Shown: positions 51,463 through 61,283, counted from the first letter of the stretch. The stretch is 64,000 nucleotides of DNA from Paracoccus maritimus (GCF_025195095.1 NZ_JANAVZ010000005.1:1-64000); one strand, 5' to 3'. Notes: generated by a model from the sequence alone, not told the origin. Made by a program: numbers and translations.

Positions 51463-53616
51463 TCACGCCGCGACCCGGTCGGACCGGCGAAGGCGGCGGT
51501 GGCCGATCACGGCCTGGAGGGCGAGTATGGCGGCCAGCATTGTCACGATCAGCACGACCGAATAGGCGATGGCGATACCGAATTCATTGTTCTCGACCCG
51601 GCCGACGATGAAGTTGGTGGCCAGGTTGTGACGGGCCGAGACGAGGAAGATCACGGCAGAGACCGAGGTGATTGCGCGCACGAAGCTGTAGGTGACGGCG
51701 GCAAGGATGGCCGGACCCAGAAGCGGCAGGATCACCCGGCGCAACGTGGTAAAGCTGTTCGCGCCAAGCATGATCGAGGCTTCGTCCAGCGATTTGTCCA
51801 ACTGGCTCATAGCGGCGATGCCGCCTCGTACGCCCACCGGCATGTTGCGGAAGATGAAAACGAGGACCAGGATCAGCGCCGTTCCCGTCAATTCGATTGG
51901 TGGAAAGTTGAAGGCCATGACATAGGCGACGCCGATCACCGTGCCGGGGATCGCGAATGACAGCATGGTCGAAAACTCGAACACGTTTTTGCCGGTAAAG
52001 CGTTGGCGTACCAGCAGATAGGCGGTGGCCAATCCAACGGCCGCGGTCAGCGGGGCCGAAATGGCGGCGATGGTCAGGGTCGAGACATAGCTGTCCCAAG
52101 CTGCGCCCACGAAGTGCACGCCGTTGCGGACGACGATGCCGAACGCCTGCTTGTAATGTTGCAAGGTGAAGCTGTGATCATATCCCCACAGTTTGACGAA
52201 GCTGCCGAAGGCGATCAGCACATAGATCATCAGCGTGAAGGCCGCCCAAGGCAGCGCGGTCAGATAGCACGCCCATTTCAGCCCCGGGTTCAGCGCGGCA
52301 TTCTGGCCGTTATCGGCCTTGCCGGTGACGGTCGCATAGCTTTTGCGGCCAAGCCACATCCGCTGCAGCACGAACGCCGCCAGCGTCATGGCCAGAAGCG
52401 TCATCGACAGGATTGCGGCCTTTGCCGGGTCGGCCACCGTGCCGACGATCGCGAAGTAGATTTCGGTCGAGAGCACATTGAAATTCCCGCCCAGCACAAG
52501 CGGGTTGCCGAAATCGGCAAGGCTTTCGATGAAGCCAAGCAGGAAGGCGTTCGCCAGTCCCGGCCGCATCAGCGGCAGCGACACCCGGCGGAAGGTCTGC
52601 CAGCGGTTAGCGTCGAGGGTCTGGCTTGCCTCTTCCATCGAGGGGCTGATGCCCTCGACCACGCCGATCAGGACCAGAAAGGCGATGGGCGTGAATGACA
52701 GCATCTGCGCCAGCCAGACGCCCCAAAAGCCATAGAGCCAGCGCGTTTTCTCCATCCCGAAGGCCCAATGGGCAAATTCGGTAATCGAGCCGGATCGCCC
52801 GAACAGCAGGATCAATGCCAGACCGATGACAAAGGGCGGGGTGATGATCGGCAGGATGGTCAGCGCGCGAAGCAAGCGCTTGGCGCGGAAATCTGTGCGG
52901 GTGAAGATCAGCGCGAAGGATAGGCCTAGAAGCGTTGTGCCAAGCCCGGTTAGGATACCCAGCATCAGCGAATTGAAAGCCGCACCGCAGGTTCCGCTGC
53001 CGGTGACGCAGCCGAGGGACCATGTCTGCGGTGAAAAGAAGCGTGGCACGAATTCCGACAGGCCGAATCCGGCTCCGCCGCGTAGTTCGAACGCCTGAAC
53101 GAAGATGAACGCCATCGGGTAGAAGACGAATACGGCGACGAGAGCAACGATCAGCCCGACAAGGCCGGTCACGAAGGCATCGCCTCTGCCCCGGCCAAGC
53201 GCCGAAATGCCGGTGGTCATTACGAACAGAAGCGAGACGGAGACGACAAAAGCGCCAGCCCCCATGCCCGGCTGCGCGGCATCGCCCAAGGCGGCCAGCC
53301 GCGGGCCGGTTCCCAAGATCAGCAGCGCCTGCCCGATCAGCAACGCCAGCCCGGCAACGCCGCAGACCAGCCATGCGCGTGCCCGCGCCGCCTGAGACAA
53401 CGGCAGGACCGTTGCAAGCACAGCGCCCAGAAGCCCCAGGGCCGGACCCAGAAGCCAGATCCGACCCGACGCCACATGCAGCGCCGCGGAAGCGCCTGTG
53501 CCGCCCGGATCGGTGACCCAGCCGAAGGTCCAGAAGCCGCCCTGAACCATGTACCAGGGCAGAAGAAGAAAGGCTGTGATCCCCAAAAGGGACCAGAACC
53601 GGACAATGCGCGTCAT
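51463..53616 (-). CDS. Fused double-domain ABC permease (AfuB/FbpB-like)
   Basis: 717 residues with about 14 hydrophobic segments. Two inner-membrane binding-protein-dependent permease modules are visible, each with an EAA loop: MEEASQTLDANRWQTFRRVSLPL in the first half and LDEASIMLGANSFTTLRRVILPLLGP in the second. The single chain replaces a permease dimer, as in AfuB and FbpB. ATG 53616 is chosen because the longer frame would begin inside the intercistronic hairpin. The operon order is binding protein, hairpin, permease, ATPase. Confidence 0.9.
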   Translation of the reverse strand: MTRIVRFWSLLGITAFLLLPWYMVQGGFWTFGWVTDPGGTGASAALHVASGRIWLLGPALGLLGAVLATVLPLSQAARARAWLVCGVAGLALLIGQALLILGTGPRLAALGDAAQPGMGAGAFVVSVSLLFVMTTGISALGRGRGDAFVTGLVGLIVALVAVFVFYPMAFIFVQAFELRGGAGFGLSEFVPRFFSPQTWSLGCVTGSGTCGAAFNSLMLGILTGLGTTLLGLSFALIFTRTDFRAKRLLRALTILPIITPPFVIGLALILLFGRSGSITEFAHWAFGMEKTRWLYGFWGVWLAQMLSFTPIAFLVLIGVVEGISPSMEEASQTLDANRWQTFRRVSLPLMRPGLANAFLLGFIESLADFGNPLVLGGNFNVLSTEIYFAIVGTVADPAKAAILSMTLLAMTLAAFVLQRMWLGRKSYATVTGKADNGQNAALNPGLKWACYLTALPWAAFTLMIYVLIAFGSFVKLWGYDHSFTLQHYKQAFGIVVRNGVHFVGAAWDSYVSTLTIAAISAPLTAAVGLATAYLLVRQRFTGKNVFEFSTMLSFAIPGTVIGVAYVMAFNFPPIELTGTALILVLVFIFRNMPVGVRGGIAAMSQLDKSLDEASIMLGANSFTTLRRVILPLLGPAILAAVTYSFVRAITSVSAVIFLVSARHNLATNFIVGRVENNEFGIAIAYSVVLIVTMLAAILALQAVIGHRRLRRSDRVAA

Positions 53617-53638
53617 CGTGAAATTCCCGTTCGAGGAA

Positions 53639-53674
53639 GGGGCGTCCCGTGGCCTGCACGCCACGGGACGCCCC
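53639..53674 (-). promoter_or_regulatory. Perfect 15-bp intercistronic hairpin after the ABC binding-protein gene
   Basis: GGGGCGTCCCGTGGC (53639-53653) pairs perfectly with GCCACGGGACGCCCC (53660-53674) around a six-base loop. It lies 16 bases after the binding-protein stop and ends 22 bases before the permease start. It has no T-run on the minus strand. It is the strongest of four such hairpins in the window. Confidence 0.7.
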
Positions 53675-53690
53675 GAAGGTCAGGTCGGGA

Positions 53691-54719
53691 TCATTCTTCG
53701 ATGGCGCCGCCTGCGCCTTTCACGTCCTTTTCCCACCGCGCCAGCAGACGCTCACGGGTTTCGGACGATCCGTAGGTGGCAAAATCGTAGTCGATCAGCT
53801 TGACCGATGCCATGTCCGGGGCCTCGGGGTCCGTCTCGGCGCCGGGGTTCGACGGGATGTTATAGACGCCGACTTCAAGGCCGGGCGACTGACCCTCGGC
53901 CGAGGTGACATATTCCACGAATTTCGTGGCGGCTTCCATGTGCGGCGTGCCGGCAACGACGGACACCGCACCCAGTTCGTAGCCCGTCCCTTCGCAGGGG
54001 GCGACGATCTCGACCGGGAAACCCTCTTTCTTCAGCTTGACCATATCATGCATGAAGCCGATGCCGATGGTTGTCTCGCCCCGCGCGGCGGCCTTGCCGG
54101 GGGCCGAACCGGATTTGGTGTACTGGTTCACATTGGCGCCGATCTCGGCCAGCAGCTTGTACGCCTCGTCCTCGCCGAACAATTGCACCAGCGTCGCCAG
54201 TTCGGTGTAGGCCGTGCCCGAGGAATTCGGGTTGGCCACCTGGATTTCGCCGCGGTAGTCGGGCTTGGCCAGATCGCGCCAGCAGGCCGGGGTGGGCAAG
54301 CCCTTCTCGGCCAGAATCTCGGTGTTGTAGATGAAGCCCAGCAGGCCGACATGCACGCCGATCGCCTTGCCGTCGGTCATCTCGGTCATGTTCTGCGCCC
54401 ATCCCAGAAGGCCCGAGACATCGACGCCCGAGGCCTCGGTCAGACCTTCGTTGGCAGCGATGATATGCGGGTCGCCCGTGCCGCCCCACCAGACGTCGAC
54501 CTTCGGATTGCCCTTCTCGGCGCGCAGCTGGGCCAGAACCTCACCGGTCGATTTGCGGATCATGGCGACGTTGACGCCGGTGTCGATCTTGAAATTCTGC
54601 GCCATCAGGTCGCACCATGTCTGCTCGTTCGAGCAGACGACGTTCAGATCCTCGGCAAAGGCGGCTGGCGCGGCCATGGCGGCGCAAAGCGCCAGGGCGC
54701 TGATCGAAATCTTATTCAT
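53691..54719 (-). CDS. ABC importer periplasmic binding protein (AfuA/FbpA-like)
   Basis: 342 residues with a Sec signal (ISALALCAAMAAPAAFA). The type 2 binding-protein fold starts LNVVCSNEQTWCDLM; other landmarks are DVWWGGTGDPHII, PACWRDLAKPDYRGEIQVANP and GTAYTELATLV. The tandem tyrosines typical of FbpA iron binding are not evident, so a phosphorylated sugar or phosphonate, as for AfuA or PgtC relatives, is as likely as iron. It is divergent from a response-regulator gene that may control it. Confidence 0.87.
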   Translation of the reverse strand: MNKISISALALCAAMAAPAAFAEDLNVVCSNEQTWCDLMAQNFKIDTGVNVAMIRKSTGEVLAQLRAEKGNPKVDVWWGGTGDPHIIAANEGLTEASGVDVSGLLGWAQNMTEMTDGKAIGVHVGLLGFIYNTEILAEKGLPTPACWRDLAKPDYRGEIQVANPNSSGTAYTELATLVQLFGEDEAYKLLAEIGANVNQYTKSGSAPGKAAARGETTIGIGFMHDMVKLKKEGFPVEIVAPCEGTGYELGAVSVVAGTPHMEAATKFVEYVTSAEGQSPGLEVGVYNIPSNPGAETDPEAPDMASVKLIDYDFATYGSSETRERLLARWEKDVKGAGGAIEE

Positions 54720-54979
54720 GCTATCCTCCCGTTGATGCCGCGGCGGGCCAAGTCAGCCGTCGGACCGCGATCATGGCGCAGCCTGACACGACCGTGGCAC
54801 GCGGCGCGACCCCTGCCGGTGTGAACAGTCCTGCAATGCGGACAGTTTTCGATGAACAATGTTACAGAACCGTGGATCGGGCGTCATAATTGAAATTCGA
54901 ATGGCCCTTCTGTTTTAAAGTGGCGCTGCGGTATCATGCCGGGGCCGCAAGGCAGCGGTGCGCCGCCGGGAGGAAGTTC

Positions 54980-55711
54980 ATGTCAGCAGAGCCGCCGGGC
55001 GTCATCGGACCGCGGGTCGTGATCGTCGACGACGATCCCGAACTGCGCCTAAGCGTCGCGGCCTTGCTGGAACAGAACGGCTTTTCGCCCGTACCGGTCG
55101 CCGATGGCGCAGGGTTCTTTGCTGCAGCCGCCGGGACGCCCGTTGATATGGCGCTGATAGACCTGCGGCTCGCGGGCGAAAGCGGACTGTCGCTGGCCAT
55201 ACGCATTCGTGAAATGATGGGCCTGCCGATCGTCATGCTGACTGGGCGAGGCGATGAGACGGACAAGATCATCGGACTGGAAACCGGGGCGGACGATTAT
55301 ATCATGAAGCCTTTCAACCCGCGCGAACTGGTAGCTCGTTTGCGCGCCGTGCTGCGCCGTGCGGGTCATCCGGCGCTGGTGGCGCCAGACCGCAGCAACA
55401 GCCACATCCGCGTGTTCGGCCGCCTGCGGCTGGACATGACCCGACGAGAGCTTCTAGACCCCGAGGGTCAGGAGATTGCGCTGACTAATGCCGAATATCG
55501 GCTGCTCAACTATTTTCTGCGCCATCCCGACCGGATCATCCCGCGCGCCGAAATGCTGAGCGAGCTGGGCAACGATCTGTCGCTTTATATGGACCGCACG
55601 ATCGACGTGCTGATCCTGCGACTTCGTCGCAAGATCGAGCCGGTGCCCTCAAAGCCCGAACATCTACAGACCCGGCGCGGGCAGGGTTATATCTTCGTAA
55701 CCAGACCGTGA
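54980..55711 (+). CDS. OmpR-family response regulator
   Basis: 243 residues. Receiver domain with acidic pocket VDDDPELR (about residues 16-23), phospho-acceptor Asp61 (ALIDLRL), Thr88 and Lys110 (DDYIMKPFNPREL). A winged-helix DNA-binding domain follows (LTNAEYRLLNYF, RTIDVLILRLRRKI, GQGYIF). ATG 54980 is chosen because GGGAGGAAG lies directly ahead. It overlaps the sensor gene (GTGA). It is divergent from the ABC importer and probably activates it, but its own kinase is truncated. Confidence 0.93.
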   Translation: MSAEPPGVIGPRVVIVDDDPELRLSVAALLEQNGFSPVPVADGAGFFAAAAGTPVDMALIDLRLAGESGLSLAIRIREMMGLPIVMLTGRGDETDKIIGLETGADDYIMKPFNPRELVARLRAVLRRAGHPALVAPDRSNSHIRVFGRLRLDMTRRELLDPEGQEIALTNAEYRLLNYFLRHPDRIIPRAEMLSELGNDLSLYMDRTIDVLILRLRRKIEPVPSKPEHLQTRRGQGYIFVTRP

Positions 55712-56568
55712 CGAAGGCGTTGCGCCTGTCTATTCGCGCACGTTTGCTGGTGGCGCTGGTGGCGCTGGCGACGGCAACGCTGGTCGTAGGCGGTGCAAGC
55801 TGGTTCACGCTGAGCCAGTCGACCTCCCGGCTTGATCGGCTGCATGATGATACGCTGCGCAAGGTGGACGATGCGCTGATCCTGTCGCGCCGTGCCTCTG
55901 ATCTCGCGACCCGCGCGCCTTACCTTCTGACCATCCAAAGTCCGTTTCGGATGGCTCAGGATGCCGACGGGGCCCGGGGTCTGATCGCGGGGATTGCCGA
56001 ACGGCTTTCGGCCGCGGAGGCGGATCTTGCCGCTACGCTTCGCGAGATGGACGAGAGCGTGCGTGACATGGTGGACGCTGCCGCTGCACGCGACGCGCTG
56101 GAGGACAAGATTTTACGCCGCAATGGTCAAGCTGCAGCCATTGAACGCGCGCTTTTCGCGCGTTCCGACGCTGCAGCAGGCGGGCGCGACTGGCTATCAT
56201 TGCAACGCATTTCCAGCGCGCTTGTCGGGGCCGGGCGGGCGGACAGCCTTGTCAGCGCAGGCGAGTTTCATCGCGACTATTTCCGCCGGGTGCAGGCGAT
56301 GACAGATATCAGCGACCCTGATGTCAGAATCGAGCTTGAACGATTACGCGAGCTTGCCGAAGGCCCGGATGGCCTGTTCGAACTGCGAAGGCTTGAACTG
56401 GCGCGCAAGGTCGCGGCCGAGGCCGCGCTGGCGCGCATCCGGCGCGGGGCCGAGGCCATCAGCGAACATGCCGCCCAAGTGACCGCACGCGCGCAATCAG
56501 ACATCGCAGCCGAACGCGATCGCACCTTGGCCTCGATAGCTTTTGCGCGCGGGGTACGGCAGGAATGA
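55708..56568 (+). pseudogene. Sensor histidine kinase truncated before the kinase domain
   Basis: 286 residues. One N-terminal membrane span (LLVALVALATATLVVGGASWF) and a long helical, coiled-coil-like periplasmic sensor region follow. The chain stops before the expected second span, HAMP, HisKA and ATPase domains. The stop at 56566-56568 lies at a junction with a gene fragment of a different family on the same strand. So the 3' half was lost by deletion or recombination. It cannot phosphorylate the response regulator. Confidence 0.8.
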
Positions 56569-57668
56569 CCATGACCGTTCGCGCTGGCACCCCGTTGGAG
56601 GAGGTCCAGAATCGGGCGCATGAGCTTGGCCTGGATTATCCGGTGGACATTGGCGCTCGCGGAACCGCGACGATCGGCGGCACGATCGCAACGAATGCCG
56701 GTGGAATTCGCGTCCTACGTTACGGCATGACACGGCAGCAGGTGTTGGGGCTGGAGGTCGTCCTGCCAGACGGCGAGGTGCTGACGCAGATGGCGGGCAT
56801 GGTGAAGGACAATTCAGGCTACGACCTGAAACAGATTTTCATCGGCTCGGAAGGAACCTTGGGGGTCATCTGTCGCGCTGTCCTTCAGCTGAAGCCTTAT
56901 CATCCCAACAATGCACTTTCACTTGTCGCGCTCCGTGATCACGAAGCAGCCTTGCAATGCTTGTCCTCTTTGCGCGAACGGTTTGACACTGCCCTGATCG
57001 CTTTCGAGGGAATGTGGCCCGACTATTGGCACTTGGTCTGTCGTGAAGCTGAAATCGCCAGATCTCCAATCGAAGGAGCGCACGGTTTCTACGCTCTCCT
57101 GGAAATCCAGCTGCGGCTAGACGAAACTTCAGACGCGCTTGAAGCGTGGCTTCTCGACGCTCTGGAACTTGACCTGGTCCAGGATGGTGTCTTGGCCCAG
57201 TCAATAGCCGAGCAAAAGGACCTTTGGGGCATCCGGGAGGCTGTAGGAGAAATCGATGATCATCTCGGCCCTCACATCAACTTCGACATTGGAGTTTCCC
57301 CGTCTCGACTTGGCGACTTCTGCGTGGAAGTGGAGCGCGTTCTGGCCTCAATCCCCGATGCTTCTCGCTGTGTGAAGGTCGGCCACGTTGGCGACGGAAA
57401 TCTGCATCTGCTGGTCTCTCACACTTTAGGGTGCGACACGTCAATGATTGAGGGTGCAGTTTATGAACTCGTGCAGCGGTATTGTGGTGCTGTCACAGCG
57501 GAGCATGGTATAGGGCGTGTGAAGGTTAATTGGCTTCCTGCAAGTCGCACCAAAGCGGAACGCAGACTCATGGCCAGTATCAAGAATTGCATCGACCCGT
57601 GCAATCTGATGAACCCCGGCGTCATTCTTGCATCGAAAAAGTTCGATACCAAATCTGCTTCGAAGTGA
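56565..57668 (+). pseudogene. FAD-linked oxidase (GlcD/D-lactate dehydrogenase-like), N-terminally truncated
   Basis: 367 residues, against about 460-470 for the family. It starts in the middle of the FAD-binding domain: MTMTVRAGTPLEEVQNRAHE, IGGTIATNAGG, RYGMTRQQVLGLEVVLPDGE. The C-terminal domain is complete, with KVGHVGDGNLH, TAEHGIGRVK and LMNPGVIL. The missing about 100 residues include the first FAD-pyrophosphate loop, so activity is doubtful. Its codon usage looks more AT-rich than its neighbours. It is joined to the truncated sensor gene with a four-base overlap that is probably accidental. Confidence 0.75.
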
Positions 57669-58065
57669 TCAGGTTGACCTGCCAAAGAATATCTCCACAG
57701 TTGTCTGAGTAGTAACACGCTCATCCCACATACCAGCGCTCCGGGCTCGGCCGAGCTTGCAATCTCGAAATCCGGCTCCATGGAATTGACGTATGATCTG
57801 TCACGTTCGAGCGATCCGAGTATCCCTTGGTCAGTGGACATGCGTCGTGCGGCAAATAGCCGTAACCCATTCGGAATACAGCGACAGCACCGGAGCGATT
57901 GCTGGCAATGCACTTGGCCTCATGTTTCTGGGTCAGGCAAGGACGCACCGATGGGCGGCATAGATGGAGTGTCGCGATCTCATCGAACGTTTGGCCAAGC
58001 ATCTAGCCTTGGCAATCACCGGGCAGATGGATGATCTAGTCAAGATCTATCTAGGGGCCTGACAT
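57669..58065. other. Gene-free stretch after the truncated oxidase
   Basis: No gene that I can support. Small frames on both strands have no family resemblance. CAGGTTGACCTG at about 57670-57682 is a short palindrome of unknown meaning. The next gene begins at 58066. Confidence 0.4.
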
Positions 58066-58686
58066 ATGGCAGACATCAAAAAACCCAGAAGCCTGAAAAC
58101 GGCCGACGACATCGCCGCGCGCCGCGCCCTTCTGGGTCGTCCGCACATCGCACGGCTGACTGACTACACAGCCAGTCTACGGGGCGAAGATCGGGGGACG
58201 GTGCCAGAGTTCGATCCGCTGGACGGAGGAGTTTCAGCGCGGCTGCTTTTCCTGATGGAGAAACCTGGGCCGATGACCGATGATCTGGCCATCGTCGGCA
58301 AGGTCGGATCAGGGTTAGTGTCGCGCGACAACAACGATCCAACGGCCGAGGCCATCTTCGGCTTCATGCGCGAAGCTGAAATCGCGCGCGAGGAAACTCT
58401 ACTCTGGAATGTGATCCCGTGGTGGAACGGGACTCGCGCGATCAGGAAGGCCGAGTGGGTTGCGGGCCTGGATCGACTGGAGACGCTCTTAGACCTTCTG
58501 AAGGGACTCGAAGTCGTCATTGCCGTCGGTCGCCGTGCTGCCCGGGCAGAAAATCTTGTCAGACAACGCGGTCTTGCATTCCGCTGTTCGGCGCACCCCT
58601 CACCCATCAACCGCGCCGCCCGCCCGGAGATCTGGAAAGCCATACCTGAGATCTGGGCACAGGCGGCAGCAGCAGAAAGAACATAA
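58066..58686 (+). CDS. Uracil-DNA glycosylase-superfamily protein
   Basis: 206 residues. A motif A-like FLMEKPGPM (about residues 64-72) and a motif B-like AHPSPIN near residue 180 frame a UDG fold; LLWNVIPWWNG lies between. There are no cysteine clusters, so it is not a 4Fe-4S family 4 or 5 enzyme. It might remove uracil or act on another substrate; catalytic residues cannot be assigned with certainty. It stands alone between gene-free stretches. Confidence 0.7.
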   Translation: MADIKKPRSLKTADDIAARRALLGRPHIARLTDYTASLRGEDRGTVPEFDPLDGGVSARLLFLMEKPGPMTDDLAIVGKVGSGLVSRDNNDPTAEAIFGFMREAEIAREETLLWNVIPWWNGTRAIRKAEWVAGLDRLETLLDLLKGLEVVIAVGRRAARAENLVRQRGLAFRCSAHPSPINRAARPEIWKAIPEIWAQAAAAERT

Positions 58687-58945
58687 GGCAATATCGCTCC
58701 TGCCCCAGGAAAAGTGGTGGATGCCAGGGCACCATGCGGTTCAAGAACAATCGACTATCCCCGAATACGCGCGACCCGCGTCGTTGAAGCTCTGGAATAG
58801 GCGAAGCACTCGAAAAGCGCTTCGTCACGCACCGATGATAGACATAAATCGATGTCCAACTATGCGAGGCAGTTCAGTGGCTCCGGGCTTAGTCGTGCTC
58901 CGGGTCGCAGACGCCCCTGAATACCATGAGGCATCGCGAGCGCTG

Positions 58946-59461
58946 CTACAGTTGTCGGCTACGGATCTGCCGACTCAGGCATTGAACGATCGCATCCTGT
59001 GTGTCCTCGATATCCGCGATGACAGGACACTCCGATGGCGACGGGGGCTCAAGTGCAGCCAGTTGAGTGTCGAGTAGCGTCGTCGGCATGAAGTGCCCTT
59101 CCCGCCGCTGCATCCTGGCGATCAGGGTTTCGCGACGGCCACGCAGATACAGCAGAGTCAGAGGTGTCGGCGCCGATTCCCGTAGAAGATCGCGATAAGA
59201 TCTTTTGAGAGCGGAGCAAGCGACGACCGTTCCCGGCACAAGACGGCTTGCGATGATCCGCAGCCAAGGCAGTCGATCCTCGTCACGGAGTGGCTCGCCC
59301 CGCGCCATCTTGGCGATATTGGAAGCGGGGTGCAGATCGTCACCATCGAGAAATGTCAGGCTCAATTGACCGGCAAGCGCACGCCCGATCGAGCTTTTTC
59401 CGCAGCCAGAGACGCCCATGATAACATAGCTGGCCCGCAAAGGATCTCCGGCAGGCGTCAT
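58946..59461 (-). CDS. gntK: Gluconokinase
   Basis: 171 residues. P-loop MGVSGCGKSSIG near the N-terminus, DGDDLHP, RGEPLRDEDRLPWL, CSALKRSYRDLLR and REGHFMP are the standard GntK landmarks. It phosphorylates gluconate, or a related sugar acid, to the 6-phosphate. ATG 59461 overlaps the TRAP permease stop by ATGA, so it is the last gene of the minus-strand operon. This points to an aldonic acid as the substrate of the operon. Confidence 0.93.
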   Translation of the reverse strand: MTPAGDPLRASYVIMGVSGCGKSSIGRALAGQLSLTFLDGDDLHPASNIAKMARGEPLRDEDRLPWLRIIASRLVPGTVVACSALKRSYRDLLRESAPTPLTLLYLRGRRETLIARMQRREGHFMPTTLLDTQLAALEPPSPSECPVIADIEDTQDAIVQCLSRQIRSRQL

Positions 59462-60732
59462 GTCAGCAACGATACAGGCCACAGCACGATCTGCGGGAAC
59501 GCCGCCACGATGATCAGAACGATGATATTGATCGCGTAGAATGGCATTGCGGCACGCACGAGCACCTGCATCGGTAGCTTGGAAACGTAGGCGGTCGCAA
59601 AGAGGCATGTTCCGACCGGGGGTGATGCCAGTCCCACCGCCAGCGACGCGGTCATGAAGATCAGAAAATGCATCGGATCGACGCCAGCCTGGACGGCTGC
59701 GGGCATGAGCACAGGAATGAGCATAAGCGCCGCCGCAACGATATCCATCAACATGCCGACGACCAGGAAGATCACGCCCATGAACAGCAGGACCATGAAG
59801 CCCGATCCGTCGAACAGTGTCAGCAGGGAGGAAGCCTTTCGGGGCAGCTGATCGATGGTGAAGATATAGGTCGCTGCGCTGGCCACCATCAGGATCAACA
59901 GCACCGCCCCCGCCGATCGCCCCGCCTGGATCGAGATCTGAAGAACGTCCCGAAAGCCAATCTCGCGATGGACGAGCCCCGCGACGACAAGCGTGTAAAG
60001 GACCGCAAGGCCGGCGGCCTCGGTCGGCGTGACGATGCCAGAGAACATGCCGGTCAGGATGATGACAGGGGCACCGACCGACGGCAGGGCGCGAAGCAAG
60101 GCCAGCGCTGAACGACGTGGATCGAACGCCATCTTGGTGCCGTAGCCATGCTTTCGCGAAACGAAGTAATTGTAGAGCGCAAAGGATAGCGCCAGCAGAA
60201 TACCCGGACCCAATCCACCCGCCAGCGCCCCCCCGACCGACTGCCCTGCCGCAGCAGCCGCAATGATGATCAGGATCGACGGAGGAACCAGCGTGGCGAG
60301 CGTCGCTGTGATCAGCGTGAGGGCCGCGGAATACGGCAGCGGATAGCCTCGTGACGTCATCGACCGGATGGTGATCGGCCCGAGACTTGCGATGTCTGCG
60401 ACCGAGGATCCTGAAATCCCTCCAAAGACGAACGACGAGGCAATGTTCACCTGCCCCAGGCCTCCCTTGAACCGCCCGATCATTGCCTGCGCGGCGTCGA
60501 ATATTCTTTCGGAAAGGCCCCCACGCTCCATGATCAGGCCGGCCATGATAAATAGCGGCACGGCGATCAGAAGGAAGGAGTTGATCGATGTGGCCATCCG
60601 CTGGGTGATCATGCTGATCGGCAGATCGAACCACCACAGCACGGACAATGTGCCAAGTCCCAGGCTGACCGACAACGGCACCCCCAGAACGGCAAGGAAG
60701 AAGAACACGGCCAGAAGGGTCAGGCTCATCAC
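59458..60732 (-). CDS. TRAP transporter large permease (DctM type)
   Basis: 424 residues with about 12 hydrophobic segments. Landmarks are FLLIAVPLFIMAGLIMERGGLSERIFDAA, GGISGSSVADIASLGPI and AVGLASPPVGTCLFATAYV. It overlaps the DctQ gene and gntK by four bases. It is the channel of the second TRAP importer in the window. Confidence 0.93.
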   Translation of the reverse strand: MMSLTLLAVFFFLAVLGVPLSVSLGLGTLSVLWWFDLPISMITQRMATSINSFLLIAVPLFIMAGLIMERGGLSERIFDAAQAMIGRFKGGLGQVNIASSFVFGGISGSSVADIASLGPITIRSMTSRGYPLPYSAALTLITATLATLVPPSILIIIAAAAAGQSVGGALAGGLGPGILLALSFALYNYFVSRKHGYGTKMAFDPRRSALALLRALPSVGAPVIILTGMFSGIVTPTEAAGLAVLYTLVVAGLVHREIGFRDVLQISIQAGRSAGAVLLILMVASAATYIFTIDQLPRKASSLLTLFDGSGFMVLLFMGVIFLVVGMLMDIVAAALMLIPVLMPAAVQAGVDPMHFLIFMTASLAVGLASPPVGTCLFATAYVSKLPMQVLVRAAMPFYAINIIVLIIVAAFPQIVLWPVSLLT

Positions 60733-61226
60733 GCAGTTTCCTTGTCCAAGTCGGCGGCCAGGTCGTTGTCTGAACCGCTATACCCCTCGATGACCGCACC
60801 AAGAATTGCCAGCGCAGAACCGATGACAAGCGGGAGCGTGGCCCACCACATGCCGACCTGCATGATGGGGGACTGTTCCCCGAACCTGATTTGCTGTTTC
60901 AGCAGCATCAGACCATGCCACCCGACAGCACCGAACAGAACCGCCGTTGCGGCAACACGCAAGACCCGCATGAACCGCAGCAATGTGCGCGGCGCCGTGT
61001 GGGGCACAAGTTCCAGAGCCGGATGGGCCCCAGCGCGGAAAGACGCAGCCAGTCCCATCCAGATCGTCCAGATGAAGAGAAATCGAGACATCTCTTCCGT
61101 CCAAGGGACAGACAGCCCAGCCAGTCTCGAACCGACCTGAAGTGTTATCAGCAAGACCATTCCCAGGACGGCCATCAAGATTGCCGCATCAATGATCCGC
61201 CATATAAGCCGCTCGATGCGTGCCAT
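60729..61226 (-). CDS. TRAP transporter small permease (DctQ type)
   Basis: 165 residues with four hydrophobic segments. VPWTEEMSRFLFIWTIWMGLAASFRAGAHPALEL is the DctQ pattern (split here: EEMSRFLFIW, RAGAHPALE). It docks the binding protein to the large permease. The start is 57 bp after the binding-protein gene, with a hairpin between. Confidence 0.9.
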   Translation of the reverse strand: MARIERLIWRIIDAAILMAVLGMVLLITLQVGSRLAGLSVPWTEEMSRFLFIWTIWMGLAASFRAGAHPALELVPHTAPRTLLRFMRVLRVAATAVLFGAVGWHGLMLLKQQIRFGEQSPIMQVGMWWATLPLVIGSALAILGAVIEGYSGSDNDLAADLDKETA

Positions 61227-61251
61227 CCTTCGCCTCCCACAGGGTGATGTG

Positions 61252-61272
61252 TCCCCCGCGCAAGGCGGGGGA
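61252..61272 (-). promoter_or_regulatory. Intercistronic hairpin after the second TRAP binding-protein gene
   Basis: TCCCCCGC (61252-61259) pairs perfectly with GCGGGGGA (61265-61272) around a five-base loop, 12 bases after the binding-protein stop on the minus strand. No T-run follows, which argues for RNA stabilisation or partial attenuation. Confidence 0.6.
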
Positions 61273-61283
61273 TCCCATTATTT

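Noticed and set aside
58946-60829. Continuous 627-codon minus frame covering gluconokinase and the TRAP permease
   Set aside because: Only the last 171 codons match a protein (GntK); the rest is an off-frame shadow of the DctM gene, and the ATGA overlap gives a clear GntK start.
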